Shown here one piece after another: positions 8,903 through 17,659 of a stretch of DNA of 64,000 nucleotides (position 1 is its first letter; the number at the start of each line of letters is the position of its first letter). The stretch is from NCBI RefSeq assembly GCF_052162025.1, contig NZ_CP197401.1, positions 1,612,001-1,676,000 on the forward strand. The letters run 5' to 3'. Source of the stretch: Methylobacter sp015476545. Its GTDB lineage: Bacteria; Pseudomonadota; Gammaproteobacteria; Methylococcales; Methylomonadaceae. The position numbers and the translations under genes were made by a program. The notes under the pieces were generated by a model. The model was given only the letters and a program-made list of their open reading frames with translations. It did not search any database and was not told the origin of the DNA.

Positions 8903-9430
8903 TTACTGGTGCTTTAAATAATCGAGCATCGTATCGGCATCGCTGGCCGAGAACGGGTCGTCCGGGCAGTTATCGGTCTGTCCCGGTTCACTGAACAGTT
9001 TGATGATTCTTTTATCATCGACCAGCATCGAATAACGCCACGAGCGGCATCCGAATCCCAGATTTTCCTTCTTGACCAGCATGCCCATGCCCCGGGTAAA
9101 CTCTCCATTGCCGTCAGGCAGCATTTTTACGTGTTTGATGCCCAGATGCTTGGCCCATTGATACATGGTAAAGGCATCATTGACGCCTAAACAGTACACT
9201 TCATCCACGCCCTGGCCGATGATTTCCGTATATTTGGCATCATAACCCGGTAGATGCGCACTGGTGCAAGTGGGTGTAAATGCGCCCGGCAATGCGAACA
9301 ACACGATTTTCTTGCCTGCGAAAACGTCATCCGTAGTGACGTCCTGCCAGCGAAAAGGGTTATCGCCTCCGATACTTTCGTCGCGGACTCGGGTTTTAAA
9401 AACAACATTAGGTACCCTATCAGGAGCCAT
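8903..9430 (-). CDS. Peroxiredoxin, Prx5-like
   Basis: Thiol peroxidase of 175 residues that reduces hydrogen peroxide and organic peroxides. The peroxidatic cysteine lies in PGAFTPTCTSAHLPGY, followed by the Prx5-type segments CLGVNDAFTMYQWAK and the conserved Arg in GCRSWRYSMLVDD. It lacks the C-terminal glutaredoxin domain fused to some homologues, so an external reductant is needed. It runs convergently towards the IS110 element. The start at MAPDRVPNVVFKTRV fits the family N-terminus and has GGAGG just upstream (near 9440). Confidence 0.93.
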   Translation of the reverse strand: MAPDRVPNVVFKTRVRDESIGGDNPFRWQDVTTDDVFAGKKIVLFALPGAFTPTCTSAHLPGYDAKYTEIIGQGVDEVYCLGVNDAFTMYQWAKHLGIKHVKMLPDGNGEFTRGMGMLVKKENLGFGCRSWRYSMLVDDKRIIKLFSEPGQTDNCPDDPFSASDADTMLDYLKHQ

Positions 9431-9876
9431 GATTTACCTCCAGTTTTCGTACGGAATTGTTCGGGCGGGCTTTTACCGCACAGCGGCGCTTTTGCTCAGA
9501 ACGATGACAATCTATTTGTTTAAGACAATAAAAAATCAATTGTTACTGGTTGTAAAACGATTTATTTTAAGGATCCTTGCAAATCGCATTCCGTTAGTAA
9601 ATTTAATTTTTCTCAAAGCGGCAAGGGAACAGCCTGGCCTGGTTTTGGAATTCATGCGCTGGAGATCTCGGCTTAACCCAAAAATTCAACGTTAAGTATC
9701 TGCCCACGATTTGTACGGTAACGAGCAGATATGGAAGTGTAAACTTGCTATATTCATAAAATCTGCAAAATCTGCAAAATCTGTAAAACTTACAAAATCT
9801 ACAAAATATTTTTCTTTAAGACTACAATTAATGCTCATGCGCCTCGCATGTTCAAACAATCAAGGAGAAAATATTT
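9431..9876. other. Intergenic region between divergent genes
   Basis: 446 bases between the leftward peroxiredoxin gene and the rightward secreted-protein gene. It must hold both promoters. No convincing gene is seen in any frame. The only clear structure is the 9-base tandem repeat at 9758-9811. Confidence 0.6.
9758..9811. repeat. Six tandem 9-bp units, AAAATCTGC type
   Basis: The units are AAAATCTGC, AAAATCTGC, AAAATCTGT, AAAACTTAC, AAAATCTAC and AAAATATTT: two perfect copies then decaying ones. They lie about 65 bases upstream of the start codon at 9877, in the promoter region. They could be binding-site iterons or simple slippage products. Confidence 0.75.
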
Positions 9877-10290
9877 ATGAAGAGATTACTATCTGCGCTG
9901 GTTACATCCTGCCTTCTGTTCAGCCTGCAAGCGTTTGCACAGGAAGACTGGCCAGAGCCCCAGACACAAGGCGACGTGACATTCGTCAGCGGCGGCATTG
10001 GCGAGAGCGAGCGTTCTGCAATGGAGGCCATGAAAAGCGATTACAATTTGAACCTGCTGTTCGCCGCTAAAGGAACAGGTGAGTTTCTTGCCGACGTCAA
10101 TGTGCGGATTGCCGATGCGCAAGGCAACACGGTTGTTGAAGCCGTAGCCGACGGTCCTTTTCTTTTTGCCAGGCTCAAGCCGGGAAATTATACCGTTCTC
10201 GCCGAGAAAGACGGGAGAGTCTTGCGCCAGAATGCCAAGGTGGGCGGCGGAAAGAGGGCTTCATTGGCTTTCTACTGGCCTGCGCAATAG
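9877..10290 (+). CDS. Small secreted protein with carboxypeptidase-regulatory-like fold
   Basis: 137 residues. The N-terminus is a clear signal peptide (MKRLLSALVTSCLLFSLQAFA, cleavage after AFA). The mature part ends in a beta-sandwich-like segment, FLADVNVRIADAQGNTVVE followed by LFARLKPGNYTVLAEKDG, which resembles carboxypeptidase-regulatory or Cna-B-like modules. No catalytic motif and no cysteines are seen in the mature protein. AAGGAGAAAAT precedes the ATG. Function unknown; it is probably periplasmic. Confidence 0.75.
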   Translation: MKRLLSALVTSCLLFSLQAFAQEDWPEPQTQGDVTFVSGGIGESERSAMEAMKSDYNLNLLFAAKGTGEFLADVNVRIADAQGNTVVEAVADGPFLFARLKPGNYTVLAEKDGRVLRQNAKVGGGKRASLAFYWPAQ

Positions 10291-10345
10291 GCTGACTGCG
10301 TTTCAGGAATGATGGTTGCCCATTAAACTATTCGATCTTTCAATT

Positions 10346-10384
10346 CCCAGGCTCTTCTTGAGAGAATTGGCAGTAGAGCCTGGG
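10346..10384. terminator. Hairpin between convergent genes
   Basis: Perfect 10-bp stem (CCCAGGCTCT / AGAGCCTGGG) with a 19-base loop, placed between the convergent secreted-protein gene and gloB. The T-run is weak on both sides, so it is a plausible but unproven bidirectional terminator. Confidence 0.5.
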
Positions 10385-10413
10385 AGTAAGCCTAAATTCG
10401 TAACCGCCAGGTT

Positions 10414-11178
10414 TTAAAACTGATCCTTCAATTTTCGGGTTTTTTCAAATACCCGCAGCGGCGCTTCACCCGGCATGTTGATGTGTTTTTGCAGCGCCGG
10501 ACTGTCTTCCCTGAAGAACGGATTGGTCGCCAGTTCCTGCGCTATAGTGGAAGGCACGGTCGGCAGGTGTTTCGCCCGCAATTGATTGACCTCGTCCATT
10601 CTTTGCACTAACTGCCGGTTATCGGGTTCTACGCTTAAGGCAAACCGGCCATTGGTCTGCGTGTATTCATGTGCGCAATAAATGCGCGTAGAAGCGGGCA
10701 GGGCTTTGAGTTTCTGCAGCGAATGCCACATCTGCTCGGCCGTGCCTTCAAACAGGCGGCCGCAGCCCATGACAAATAACGTATCGCCGCAAAACAGCGC
10801 ATGGTCTTCGGCAAAATGATAGACAACATGGCCGCTGGTATGGCCGGGCGTGAAAATAACGCTGGCCACATGTCGGCCGAGCGCAATCTGATCGTTTTCG
10901 CTGACGCCAATATCAATGCCGGGAATACGATTCCTGTCGGAATGGCCCGCGATAATCGTGCAGCCGGTTTTTTCCTTTAATTCCAGATTGCCGCCGACAT
11001 GGTCCCCATGGTGATGCGTGTTCAGAATGTAGGTCAGGCGCCAGCCTTTTTCATGCAGAACATCCAGAACCGGCTGGGCAAGGGCGGGGTCTACGGCGGC
11101 CGTTTCACCGGATGCGGGGTCGCGGATCAGATAAATGTAATTATCGTTCAGGACAGGAATGTGAATAATTTCAAGCAT
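10414..11178 (-). CDS. gloB: Hydroxyacylglutathione hydrolase (glyoxalase II)
   Basis: Hydrolyses S-D-lactoylglutathione to lactate and glutathione, the second step of methylglyoxal detoxification. It has 254 residues. The metallo-beta-lactamase metal motif is THHHGDHVGG near residues 54-63, with further ligands in FTPGHTSGH, LFCGDTLF and YCAHEYT. The C-terminal HAGH domain (from about residue 170) ends in RVFEKTRKLKDQF. The start MLEIIHIPVLNDNYIYL is typical for the family. It stands alone, with a non-coding stretch of about 270 bases before the next gene. Confidence 0.96.
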   Translation of the reverse strand: MLEIIHIPVLNDNYIYLIRDPASGETAAVDPALAQPVLDVLHEKGWRLTYILNTHHHGDHVGGNLELKEKTGCTIIAGHSDRNRIPGIDIGVSENDQIALGRHVASVIFTPGHTSGHVVYHFAEDHALFCGDTLFVMGCGRLFEGTAEQMWHSLQKLKALPASTRIYCAHEYTQTNGRFALSVEPDNRQLVQRMDEVNQLRAKHLPTVPSTIAQELATNPFFREDSPALQKHINMPGEAPLRVFEKTRKLKDQF

Positions 11179-11452
11179 TTATTGGGCTCCAGTCTGTTTC
11201 GTCGAATAAAGCAAAAAAGCTATTTATTATAAGGATAGATTTAAATATTGCTTGATGACAGACAGCAGCCGAAATGTCATCTAAACTAATATCCGATTAA
11301 TTTTTCATAATTTTTCGGCCAGCAGGATGGCTGGCGTATAACGATGCTGAACTGGATAACTTATTGGATGTGTAAAATGATTGCAAATCAAACATTCGTC
11401 TGCAAAGGCTATCGATTGCAGATTAATCTACGGATAAAAATGGAGAACCGGC

Positions 11453-12205
11453 ATGACTGAACTGAAACGTTATACGGTGTGGGATGCCGGCACGCGCTGG
11501 TTTCACTGGATCAATGTGTTTTGCGTCACTGTTCTGGCGGCTGTGGGACTTGTGATTCTCAACGCCGGCGACCTTGGGGTTCACAATGCCGGCAAAGTGA
11601 CTCTGAAAACGGTCCACGCCTGGGTCGGCTACCTATTCGCGCTCAATCTGCTCTGGCGTATCGTGTGGGGTTTTTGGGGCAACCGTTATGCGCGGTGGCG
11701 ATCGATTCTGCCCGGCGGCAGAGGGTATTTTGGAGCGCTGCGCCGCTATGCGGCGGCCTTCTTCGCTAGTCGGCCCGAACAGTATCTCGGCCACAATCCG
11801 ATAGGGCGGCTGTCGGTAACTGCAATACTTCTGTTCCTGACAGTTCAAGCAATCACCGGTCTGGTGCTGGCGGGCACTGATCTGTTTTATCCGCCCATTG
11901 GCCATTGGATCGCGCAATGGGTGGCAGCCTCCGGCGTTTCTCCGGATTCGCTGGTTCCCTATACGCCCGAGATGTACGATGCGGCCGCCTATGAAGTCAT
12001 GCGCGCTTACCGCAAACCCGTTGCAGTGGTGCACCTTTATAGTTTTTATATCCTGACTGTCATCGTCATTTTGCATGTGGCGGCGGTAATCATTACCGAG
12101 TTAAGGGAAGGGGGCGGCATCATTTCTGCTATGTTCTCGGGGCAGAAGGTTATCAGCGGAATTCCCGTAGATAAAGAGTCCGGAGATAGCGACATCAGTT
12201 CGTAA
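11453..12205 (+). CDS. Cytochrome b561-type membrane protein
   Basis: 250 residues resembling the di-haem cytochrome b subunit family of Ni-Fe hydrogenases and cytochrome b561. Four main hydrophobic helices are visible, with histidines in RWFHWINVF, KTVHAWVGYLF and VVHLYSFYI/VILHVAAVII that can ligate two b haems. Such proteins pass electrons between quinones and a periplasmic partner, often a small cytochrome c. No partner gene is adjacent. GGAGAACCGGC precedes the ATG. The last codons lie in the left copy of the 14-bp repeat that flanks an insertion. Confidence 0.85.
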   Translation: MTELKRYTVWDAGTRWFHWINVFCVTVLAAVGLVILNAGDLGVHNAGKVTLKTVHAWVGYLFALNLLWRIVWGFWGNRYARWRSILPGGRGYFGALRRYAAAFFASRPEQYLGHNPIGRLSVTAILLFLTVQAITGLVLAGTDLFYPPIGHWIAQWVAASGVSPDSLVPYTPEMYDAAAYEVMRAYRKPVAVVHLYSFYILTVIVILHVAAVIITELREGGGIISAMFSGQKVISGIPVDKESGDSDISS

Positions 12206-12394
12206 TTGATGTTAAGCACGAATCGATCTCTGTGCTGTTTTAGTGTTACTGCGATGCCGTGCAGGTGCAAATTCACTTGTGCCCCTTGCGGGTATTCGCA
12301 TTGCACAGGCCGGTACATGGGCGTTTGTCCCGGGTCGAATATCCTAAAGGCACAAGTGAATTTGACCCTACAGCTGCGTAACATCAGTTCGTAA
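12192..12394. mobile_element. 175-bp insertion flanked by a 14-bp direct repeat
   Basis: ACATCAGTTCGTAA occurs at 12192-12205 and again at 12381-12394. The left copy is the end of the cytochrome b gene, the right copy the end of the convergent cupin gene. Between them are 175 bases with an internal imperfect inverted repeat: AAATTCACTTGTGCC near 12270 and GGCACAAGTGAATTT near 12350. This looks like a small non-autonomous insertion with target duplication. No terminal inverted repeat was found at the very edges. Confidence 0.6.
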
Positions 12395-12713
12395 GCAGGA
12401 TGGTCAGCAGGATGACCGCATCCTCTACGCCTCTGAGCGAATGCGGTTCCCCCGGCATGAGATAGAGCAGTTGGCCGTCATGCAGCTCTTGTGTCCCGCC
12501 CATGGCAGTGAACTCAATTTTCCCTTGAACGCAATGGACGACCACAGGCCCGGGCACCTGGTGGCTGGGATACTCCTTGCCTTTGGGCACGACAAGGCGC
12601 GCCAGCTCCATCGTATCTGTTTTTATGATGACCTTTGTTTTTTCATTGGGCAGGTCATTAGCCCAACTGGCAAGGTCGACAATTTCCCCCGGAACAGCGT
12701 GATGTGTTGCCAT
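12384..12713 (-). CDS. Small cupin-domain protein
   Basis: 109 residues forming a single cupin barrel. Motif 1 is partly kept (KGKEYPSHQVPGPVVVHCVQGKIEF) and motif 2 reads LMPGEPHSLRGVEDA. The metal-ligand set is incomplete (H in SHQVPG, H in EPHSL), so catalysis is doubtful and a sensor or binding role is possible. It lies 56 bases downstream of the PepSY gene on the same strand and could be the last cistron of the iron operon, but nothing in the protein points to iron. Confidence 0.8.
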   Translation of the reverse strand: MATHHAVPGEIVDLASWANDLPNEKTKVIIKTDTMELARLVVPKGKEYPSHQVPGPVVVHCVQGKIEFTAMGGTQELHDGQLLYLMPGEPHSLRGVEDAVILLTILLTN

Positions 12714-12769
12714 GGCCGCTACCTTCTTCTTTAAAATATCAAATTGGACAGAGCGCGGGAGAATTTGTT

Positions 12770-13834
12770 CTATTCGCTCACATGGGCAATCGATTGAATT
12801 GAGTTAGAGCGGCACAAGGATGTCTGGCGGCTGCGCGGCTTGACGATGCGCCAGCCGCGATGCACGCCGCTGCCGAGCAGGAAAAGTAGGGCGATGCCGC
12901 AAAAGACCGGCAGCCAATGGCCCTTGATGCCCGGCAATTTGCCGCTATGCAGAGGATACAGCAGCAGGGTCCAGTGAGAGAAAGGCGTTTTGAGTTTTAG
13001 CAGCGTTCCATTTTGACCATTCACAAATCCCCAACTGCCGTCCAGGAACCGAAAACGCCAGGGCTGGCTTGCATCGGCCGGGAAGTAGATGCGTTCCAGC
13101 GGGGCGTTGCGGTAACCTTCAATCGCTGCATCAATCAATCTGGGCAGCGGCAGCATCTGCCGCGCGGAAGCGGGCTCTGCAATGGCCGGCGGCGGGTCCA
13201 GCCATTGCATCAACGGGCCGGCAAAGTTGAGCAACGCACCCAGTAAGGCCAGAACGGCAACAGGACCGCCCAGCAGCAGCCCCGCTTGCCGATGGATCGC
13301 CATGAGTTCAGGGAAACGCTTTGCCCGCCGCCGTTTTGCCTTCCCTTGACGCCTGAACCCTAGCCGCAGCCCCATCAGCCAAAGCAACAGCGTCCCCAGA
13401 CCAGTCATGCTGGCGGCAATCTTTCCGGGCAGGCCCAATACGCTGCCGCGGTGAAGCTCCCGCAGCCAATCCAGTCCGTCCTGATCGGCGCCGTTCCTGA
13501 TCGCCAGAATGGCGGCCGTGCCGGGATGGATAAACACCAGCAGTGGTTCCGGCCCGGTCAGTCTGGCTCTGGCACTATGTTCCGGAGCCGTCGGCAGAAA
13601 CAGCACCTCCAGGCGATGGTGGGGAAAGCGTCGCCGGACGGATTCGGCCAAGGTGACGGCATCGCGCGGCTGGTACGCCGGCGCTGCCAGGCGGTAAGGC
13701 GGTGAAGCGAAGCGCAAGTCATCGTAAAAGCTCAGTACGATGCCGCTGGCGGCAATAATCAGCAGGGGCAGGGCAAGCGCAATTCCCAGATAGAGATGGC
13801 CGAACCACAGCTTCTTGGAAATGGCTGCGCTCAT
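12770..13834 (-). CDS. PepSY-associated membrane protein, possible siderophore-iron reductase
   Basis: 354 residues with the PepSY_TM layout: helix near residues 8-30 (KLWFGHLYLGIALALPLLI), periplasmic PepSY-like part with LRELHRGSVLG, helix pair near 155-220, and a C-terminal helix after GHWLPVFCGIALLFLL. Conserved histidines near membrane faces (GHLYLG, ELHRG, AIHRQAG) fit haem or metal binding. Members of this family sit in siderophore operons and some reduce Fe(III)-siderophores. The ATG overlaps the stop of the upstream lyase gene by four bases, so it belongs to the vibrioferrin-like operon. Role inferred from context. Confidence 0.82.
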   Translation of the reverse strand: MSAAISKKLWFGHLYLGIALALPLLIIAASGIVLSFYDDLRFASPPYRLAAPAYQPRDAVTLAESVRRRFPHHRLEVLFLPTAPEHSARARLTGPEPLLVFIHPGTAAILAIRNGADQDGLDWLRELHRGSVLGLPGKIAASMTGLGTLLLWLMGLRLGFRRQGKAKRRRAKRFPELMAIHRQAGLLLGGPVAVLALLGALLNFAGPLMQWLDPPPAIAEPASARQMLPLPRLIDAAIEGYRNAPLERIYFPADASQPWRFRFLDGSWGFVNGQNGTLLKLKTPFSHWTLLLYPLHSGKLPGIKGHWLPVFCGIALLFLLGSGVHRGWRIVKPRSRQTSLCRSNSIQSIAHVSE

Positions 13835-14607
13835 GATAATGACTGGTTTTTCCAGCTTTGTAGGTGCGCCTTAAAGGCACGGAAGGAAACGCCCCGGTCA
13901 TCGCCCAGCAGAAAGGCCTGAACGCCGCACCGGCGCCAGTATTCGCCCTGTTCCGGCAGGCGCGGTATGGCACAGAACGGCACGTTGTGCTTGCGGCAGG
14001 CATCGGCGATGGCCAGGATGGCGGCCTGCACGTCCGGATGTTGCGCCTGGCCCGGCACGCCATAAGACTGGGACAGATCGATCGCGCCCTCCAGCACCAG
14101 ATCGATGCCCGGCACGGAGACGATGGCGTCGATATTCTCCACGCCGGCCCGGTCTTCGATCATGACCGCGACCAGCAGCTCGGCATTGGCCTGCTCGAAA
14201 TAGCTCGGCAGATCCAGGCGGCCGAAACCGGTGGTGCGGCCGCCGCTGATGCCGCGTTCACCCAACGGATGGTAGCGGCTGGCGCTGACGGCCGCTTCCG
14301 CTTCGGCACGGCTTTGCACGTGAGGGACGACGATGCCTTGCGCGCCGCTGTCCAGAGCGCGCAGAATCATGTCGGCATCCATACCGGGCACACGCACTAA
14401 AGCGGTCAGTCCGGCGCATTCCGCCGCCCGAATCATATTCTCCAGGGTTTCCGGATTGGTGTTCACATGCTCCAGATCCAGGATGACGAAGTCGTAGCCG
14501 GCATAGCCTATCATCTCCACCAGCAAGGGCGCCGGTATGGAATTCAGCAGTCCGTAAACTGTTTTACCGTTGCGCAGAGCCTGTTTCAGCTTATTGGTTT
14601 GCAGCAT
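13831..14607 (-). CDS. HpcH/HpaI-family lyase, possible siderophore citrate synthase
   Basis: 258 residues from ATG 14607 (MLQTNKLKQALRNGKTVYG). Family motifs are clear: FVILDLEHV, AQGIVVPHVQS, MIEDRAGVENID and VPGIDLVLEGAIDLS. Relatives inside NIS siderophore clusters (SbnG of staphyloferrin B, AcsB of achromobactin) belong to the same fold; SbnG is a citrate synthase that supplies citrate for the siderophore. The Vibrio pvs operon has no such gene. It overlaps the decarboxylase gene by 17 bases and the PepSY gene by 4. The alternative is an ordinary aldolase of aromatic degradation, which the context argues against. Confidence 0.8.
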   Translation of the reverse strand: MLQTNKLKQALRNGKTVYGLLNSIPAPLLVEMIGYAGYDFVILDLEHVNTNPETLENMIRAAECAGLTALVRVPGMDADMILRALDSGAQGIVVPHVQSRAEAEAAVSASRYHPLGERGISGGRTTGFGRLDLPSYFEQANAELLVAVMIEDRAGVENIDAIVSVPGIDLVLEGAIDLSQSYGVPGQAQHPDVQAAILAIADACRKHNVPFCAIPRLPEQGEYWRRCGVQAFLLGDDRGVSFRAFKAHLQSWKNQSLS

Positions 14608-15817
14608 GGGCTGGCTCCTGTGCTGGCAGATAGATATGCTGCGGGTGCGGGTGACGCAAAAAATCATGATGGGAGATATGCCAGGCATAAGCGCCGGCAT
14701 AGGGGAACATTAGCAGATCGCCGACCCGCACCCTCTCAACTGGCGCATCACTGGCCAATATGTCTTTAGGCGTGCAAAGTTGGCCGACCACGGTGACTCG
14801 GGCCTGTTTGACTTCGGGCCGCGGGAAGGGATAGGGCCAGTGTTCCTGTGGCAATATGAAAAACGGATGGCTGTGGCCTTGGGCATAGGGCGTGCGGAAA
14901 TGGTGCGTGCCGCCGCGGCCGACCACGAAATGGCGGCCGAAGCATTGCTTGATATCGAGTATCTGCATGACGTAATAGCCGCAGGCTGCGGTCATATAGC
15001 GGCCCATCTCGAAGCGGATGCGCCAGTCCGCCATGTTTTCGCTTTTTATCAAGGCTGCAAGGCCGGCGCTGAATGCCGGCCAGTCAAATTGCCGTTCAGG
15101 CTCCCGGTAATTGATGCCGATGCCACCCCCTACATTGATATGGTTGACGGCAAGTCCGAATTGTTCGCGCCACTGCCGCACCTGGCGGAAGTAGCGGGCG
15201 AGCAATGCCAGATGCACGCTGGCATCCAGCTGATGGGACATCAGATGGAAATGGAAGCCGCGCAACCGAATCTCCGGGTGCCCCGCGAGCCATGTCAGGC
15301 ATTCGGGTAGTTGACCGGCCTCTATGCCGAACTGCGTGGCGCGTCCGCCCATGGTCAAGGTGGTGGCTGGTACGTCATCCAGCGCCAGGTTGATGCGTAG
15401 CAGTATATCAGCCTGCCGATCCGCATTCCGGGCCAGCCATGCGAGCCGCCGCAATTCGCCTAGGCTCTCCACATGCAGCAATTCCACGCCGAGTTCCAAG
15501 GCGGTAGCCAGCTCCGTATCGAGCTTGCCGGGACCGCCGAAGATGACCGGTGCATCAGGAAAATGGCTACGCACCCAGGCTAATTCGCCGCCGGATGCAA
15601 CTTCGAAACCGTGTACATGAGATGCCAAGGTTTGCAAAATCGGCAGATCGGAGTTGGCCTTGACGGCGTAAAAAAGCTCGCAATTATCCGGCAGCGAAGC
15701 GGCCAGACCGGCTGCGTGCCGGTCCAGTGCTCCCAGATCGTAGATATAAGCGCACAACAGCTCATCACTACAGGCGTGCCGAACGGCTTCCGTCATGCGG
15801 GTTGATAGTCCATTCAT
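14591..15817 (-). CDS. pvsE: PLP-dependent decarboxylase, PvsE-like
   Basis: 408 residues from ATG 15817 (MNGLSTRMTEAVRHACSDE), one base after the stop of the upstream synthetase gene. It is a fold-III PLP enzyme of the diaminopimelate/ornithine decarboxylase group: PLP lysine in LFYAVKANSD, glycine-rich phosphate site in NVGGGIGINY, and VVGQLCTPKDILA near the C-terminus. In vibrioferrin synthesis PvsE is thought to decarboxylate the serine moiety of a citrate-serine intermediate to the ethanolamine unit. Related enzymes SbnH and AcsE act in other citrate siderophores. Substrate here is inferred from gene order. Confidence 0.87.
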   Translation of the reverse strand: MNGLSTRMTEAVRHACSDELLCAYIYDLGALDRHAAGLAASLPDNCELFYAVKANSDLPILQTLASHVHGFEVASGGELAWVRSHFPDAPVIFGGPGKLDTELATALELGVELLHVESLGELRRLAWLARNADRQADILLRINLALDDVPATTLTMGGRATQFGIEAGQLPECLTWLAGHPEIRLRGFHFHLMSHQLDASVHLALLARYFRQVRQWREQFGLAVNHINVGGGIGINYREPERQFDWPAFSAGLAALIKSENMADWRIRFEMGRYMTAACGYYVMQILDIKQCFGRHFVVGRGGTHHFRTPYAQGHSHPFFILPQEHWPYPFPRPEVKQARVTVVGQLCTPKDILASDAPVERVRVGDLLMFPYAGAYAWHISHHDFLRHPHPQHIYLPAQEPAHAANQ

Positions 15818-15818
15818 A

Positions 15819-17642
15819 TCAGATGTCTCGCAGGTAGGCCAACGGGCTGGGCAGTGGCAGATAAGAGGCTTCACGATCAGGACGCTTGTGAAAGCGGTTG
15901 ATAAGGTTGGCCTTGGCCGGGAAAGGGGCTCCAGCTAGCAGCGCATTGATGCGCCGTGCCGCGTTCGGGTTGCCGTGGTGCGCCAGATAACTGCGCAGCT
16001 GGTGTCCGATGATACGCCACAGGCGCGGCTCCAGGGAGGGATGCAGTGCACTTAACTGCGCCACGGCCTCGCAGAAATTGTTGACCAGCAGGCAATAAGC
16101 GATACGGTTCCAGCCCTGATCGTCGCTATAAAACAACCCTTGTCGCACCCTTGCCTCGACGGTACCCAGAGAAACGGCATTGAATCGCCCGGCGACCAGT
16201 TTGACGCCCTCGAAGTCGCGCAGCCAGATGTGGCTGGGCCAGTCTTCGGTCAGGCCCAGCAGCACGTTCTGCAGATGCGGTTCGAAAACGATGCCGTGGT
16301 CGAAAAAGCAATGCAGCACCGGCGGCAGCAGTTGTTGCACGTACGCCGAGAACCAGTCTTCGGCTACGGACTCCCTTGGTGCAGCCTGCTTTTGTGCCAG
16401 CCTGTCCAGCATGTCCGCCAGGCGCGCCTGGCCCCGCGTATGATTGCCGAACAGCGAGCCGGCAAGCAGCGGCGTCACTGTAGCAGTGTCTGCCGGGTCC
16501 AGGCCCTGGCGCAGAATCAGGCCGAATCCTTCCGCGGCTTCACGATCGGCCTGGGCTTCATTGCCGCCCAGCCGTACCGATGCATAGGCAGGTTCCTCCA
16601 GCACCCGCAGGGTAGGGAATTGTGCCGCCAGGCGCGGCCATACAGTCTGCATGATGCGGGTGACTTGCAGCGCCCCTTCCAGCTCGTAGATGGCATTCTT
16701 GCGCACGCAGTTGGTAATGCGCACCTGTAGGGAACATTTGTAAAAATAGGGCTTGTCCGGATGGAACAGGGTGCGTATCGATGAGGTGGCAAAATAGGCT
16801 GGCCCCTGCGGCCCCAGATCGCGCAGCCGGTCCTGTTCGATAGCCACTCGTACTAGCGGCTGGGATAATAAATAGCGCGCCTGCCACGGATGCGTCGGCA
16901 GCAGCGCGAAATCATCGTCCGCTTGCAGGCCGACGGGTGCCTGGGCCGCCAGCAGGGCATCGGTGGATTCCGGCAGCAGTGAATTCTGCAGCCAATGTTC
17001 GCGGCGTACGGCAAAATAATGCAGCGGGAAGCTGGCGCGCAATTCCGGCGCATAGCGCTGCAGATCCGCAGCCGAAAAGCCCTGCCGGCTCTTCGGAGCC
17101 GGATGGAACGGATGGCCGAATGCCAATGATTGTTCGGAATCCAGATAGGCTGCCAGAGTGTCACGGGGCATTGCCGGTTGCGGCACGGCCAGAATCGCGC
17201 CGGCGACGGCGACGCTGTCGCGGATTTGCTCCAGCAGTTCCTCATTGAACGGCACATCGTTTTGTTCGGCCAGATCGCGCAGCAGCAGCGTCGCCAATGT
17301 GTGCCATTCCAAAGGAGACCAGGGCCGGCCCGGCGACTTGTGATAGAAAGGCGAGCGATAGCGATAGTTGCCGGTAGGCGATGATTGGTCGACGGCGACC
17401 AGCAGCCGCTCTCCGCTGTGCGGCAACAGGATGTGCATGGCCTTGCCGCCGCCTTGTCCCAGCGCTGTGCGCAAGGCCATAGGCCAGTCGCCCTGGCCGA
17501 ACAAGGGGCCAATGCTGATCTGGCCGGCTGGACTGGCGACTTCCCGGCAATAGCAATTAAGCAAGGTCTCCAGGCTGCGCTGGCCGGCCTGATCCTCGGC
17601 CGAGCAATTCTGATAAAAAATTTGTAGAGCTTGATGTCCCAT
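15819..17642 (-). CDS. pvsD: IucA/IucC-family NIS siderophore synthetase, PvsD-like
   Basis: 607 residues. NRPS-independent synthetase that adenylates a carboxylate (usually citrate) and condenses it with an alcohol or amine. Landmarks are the HP motif in LAFGHPFHPAPKSRQGF, LLPTHPWQARYLL, the ATP-binding SSIRTLFHPD and KCSLQVRITNCVRKN, and the C-terminal FhuF-like part with VFEPHLQNVLLGL and LRDFEGVKLV. The SSIRT segment suits the citrate-using type A group. GGAG lies 8 bases before the ATG at 17642. It is the second of two synthetases in the operon. Confidence 0.92.
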   Translation of the reverse strand: MGHQALQIFYQNCSAEDQAGQRSLETLLNCYCREVASPAGQISIGPLFGQGDWPMALRTALGQGGGKAMHILLPHSGERLLVAVDQSSPTGNYRYRSPFYHKSPGRPWSPLEWHTLATLLLRDLAEQNDVPFNEELLEQIRDSVAVAGAILAVPQPAMPRDTLAAYLDSEQSLAFGHPFHPAPKSRQGFSAADLQRYAPELRASFPLHYFAVRREHWLQNSLLPESTDALLAAQAPVGLQADDDFALLPTHPWQARYLLSQPLVRVAIEQDRLRDLGPQGPAYFATSSIRTLFHPDKPYFYKCSLQVRITNCVRKNAIYELEGALQVTRIMQTVWPRLAAQFPTLRVLEEPAYASVRLGGNEAQADREAAEGFGLILRQGLDPADTATVTPLLAGSLFGNHTRGQARLADMLDRLAQKQAAPRESVAEDWFSAYVQQLLPPVLHCFFDHGIVFEPHLQNVLLGLTEDWPSHIWLRDFEGVKLVAGRFNAVSLGTVEARVRQGLFYSDDQGWNRIAYCLLVNNFCEAVAQLSALHPSLEPRLWRIIGHQLRSYLAHHGNPNAARRINALLAGAPFPAKANLINRFHKRPDREASYLPLPSPLAYLRDI

Positions 17643-17659
17643 AGTTTATCTCCAGAGTG

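Noticed and set aside
9758..9811. CRISPR array
   Set aside because: Units of 9 bases repeat head to tail without spacers, and no cas gene is present.
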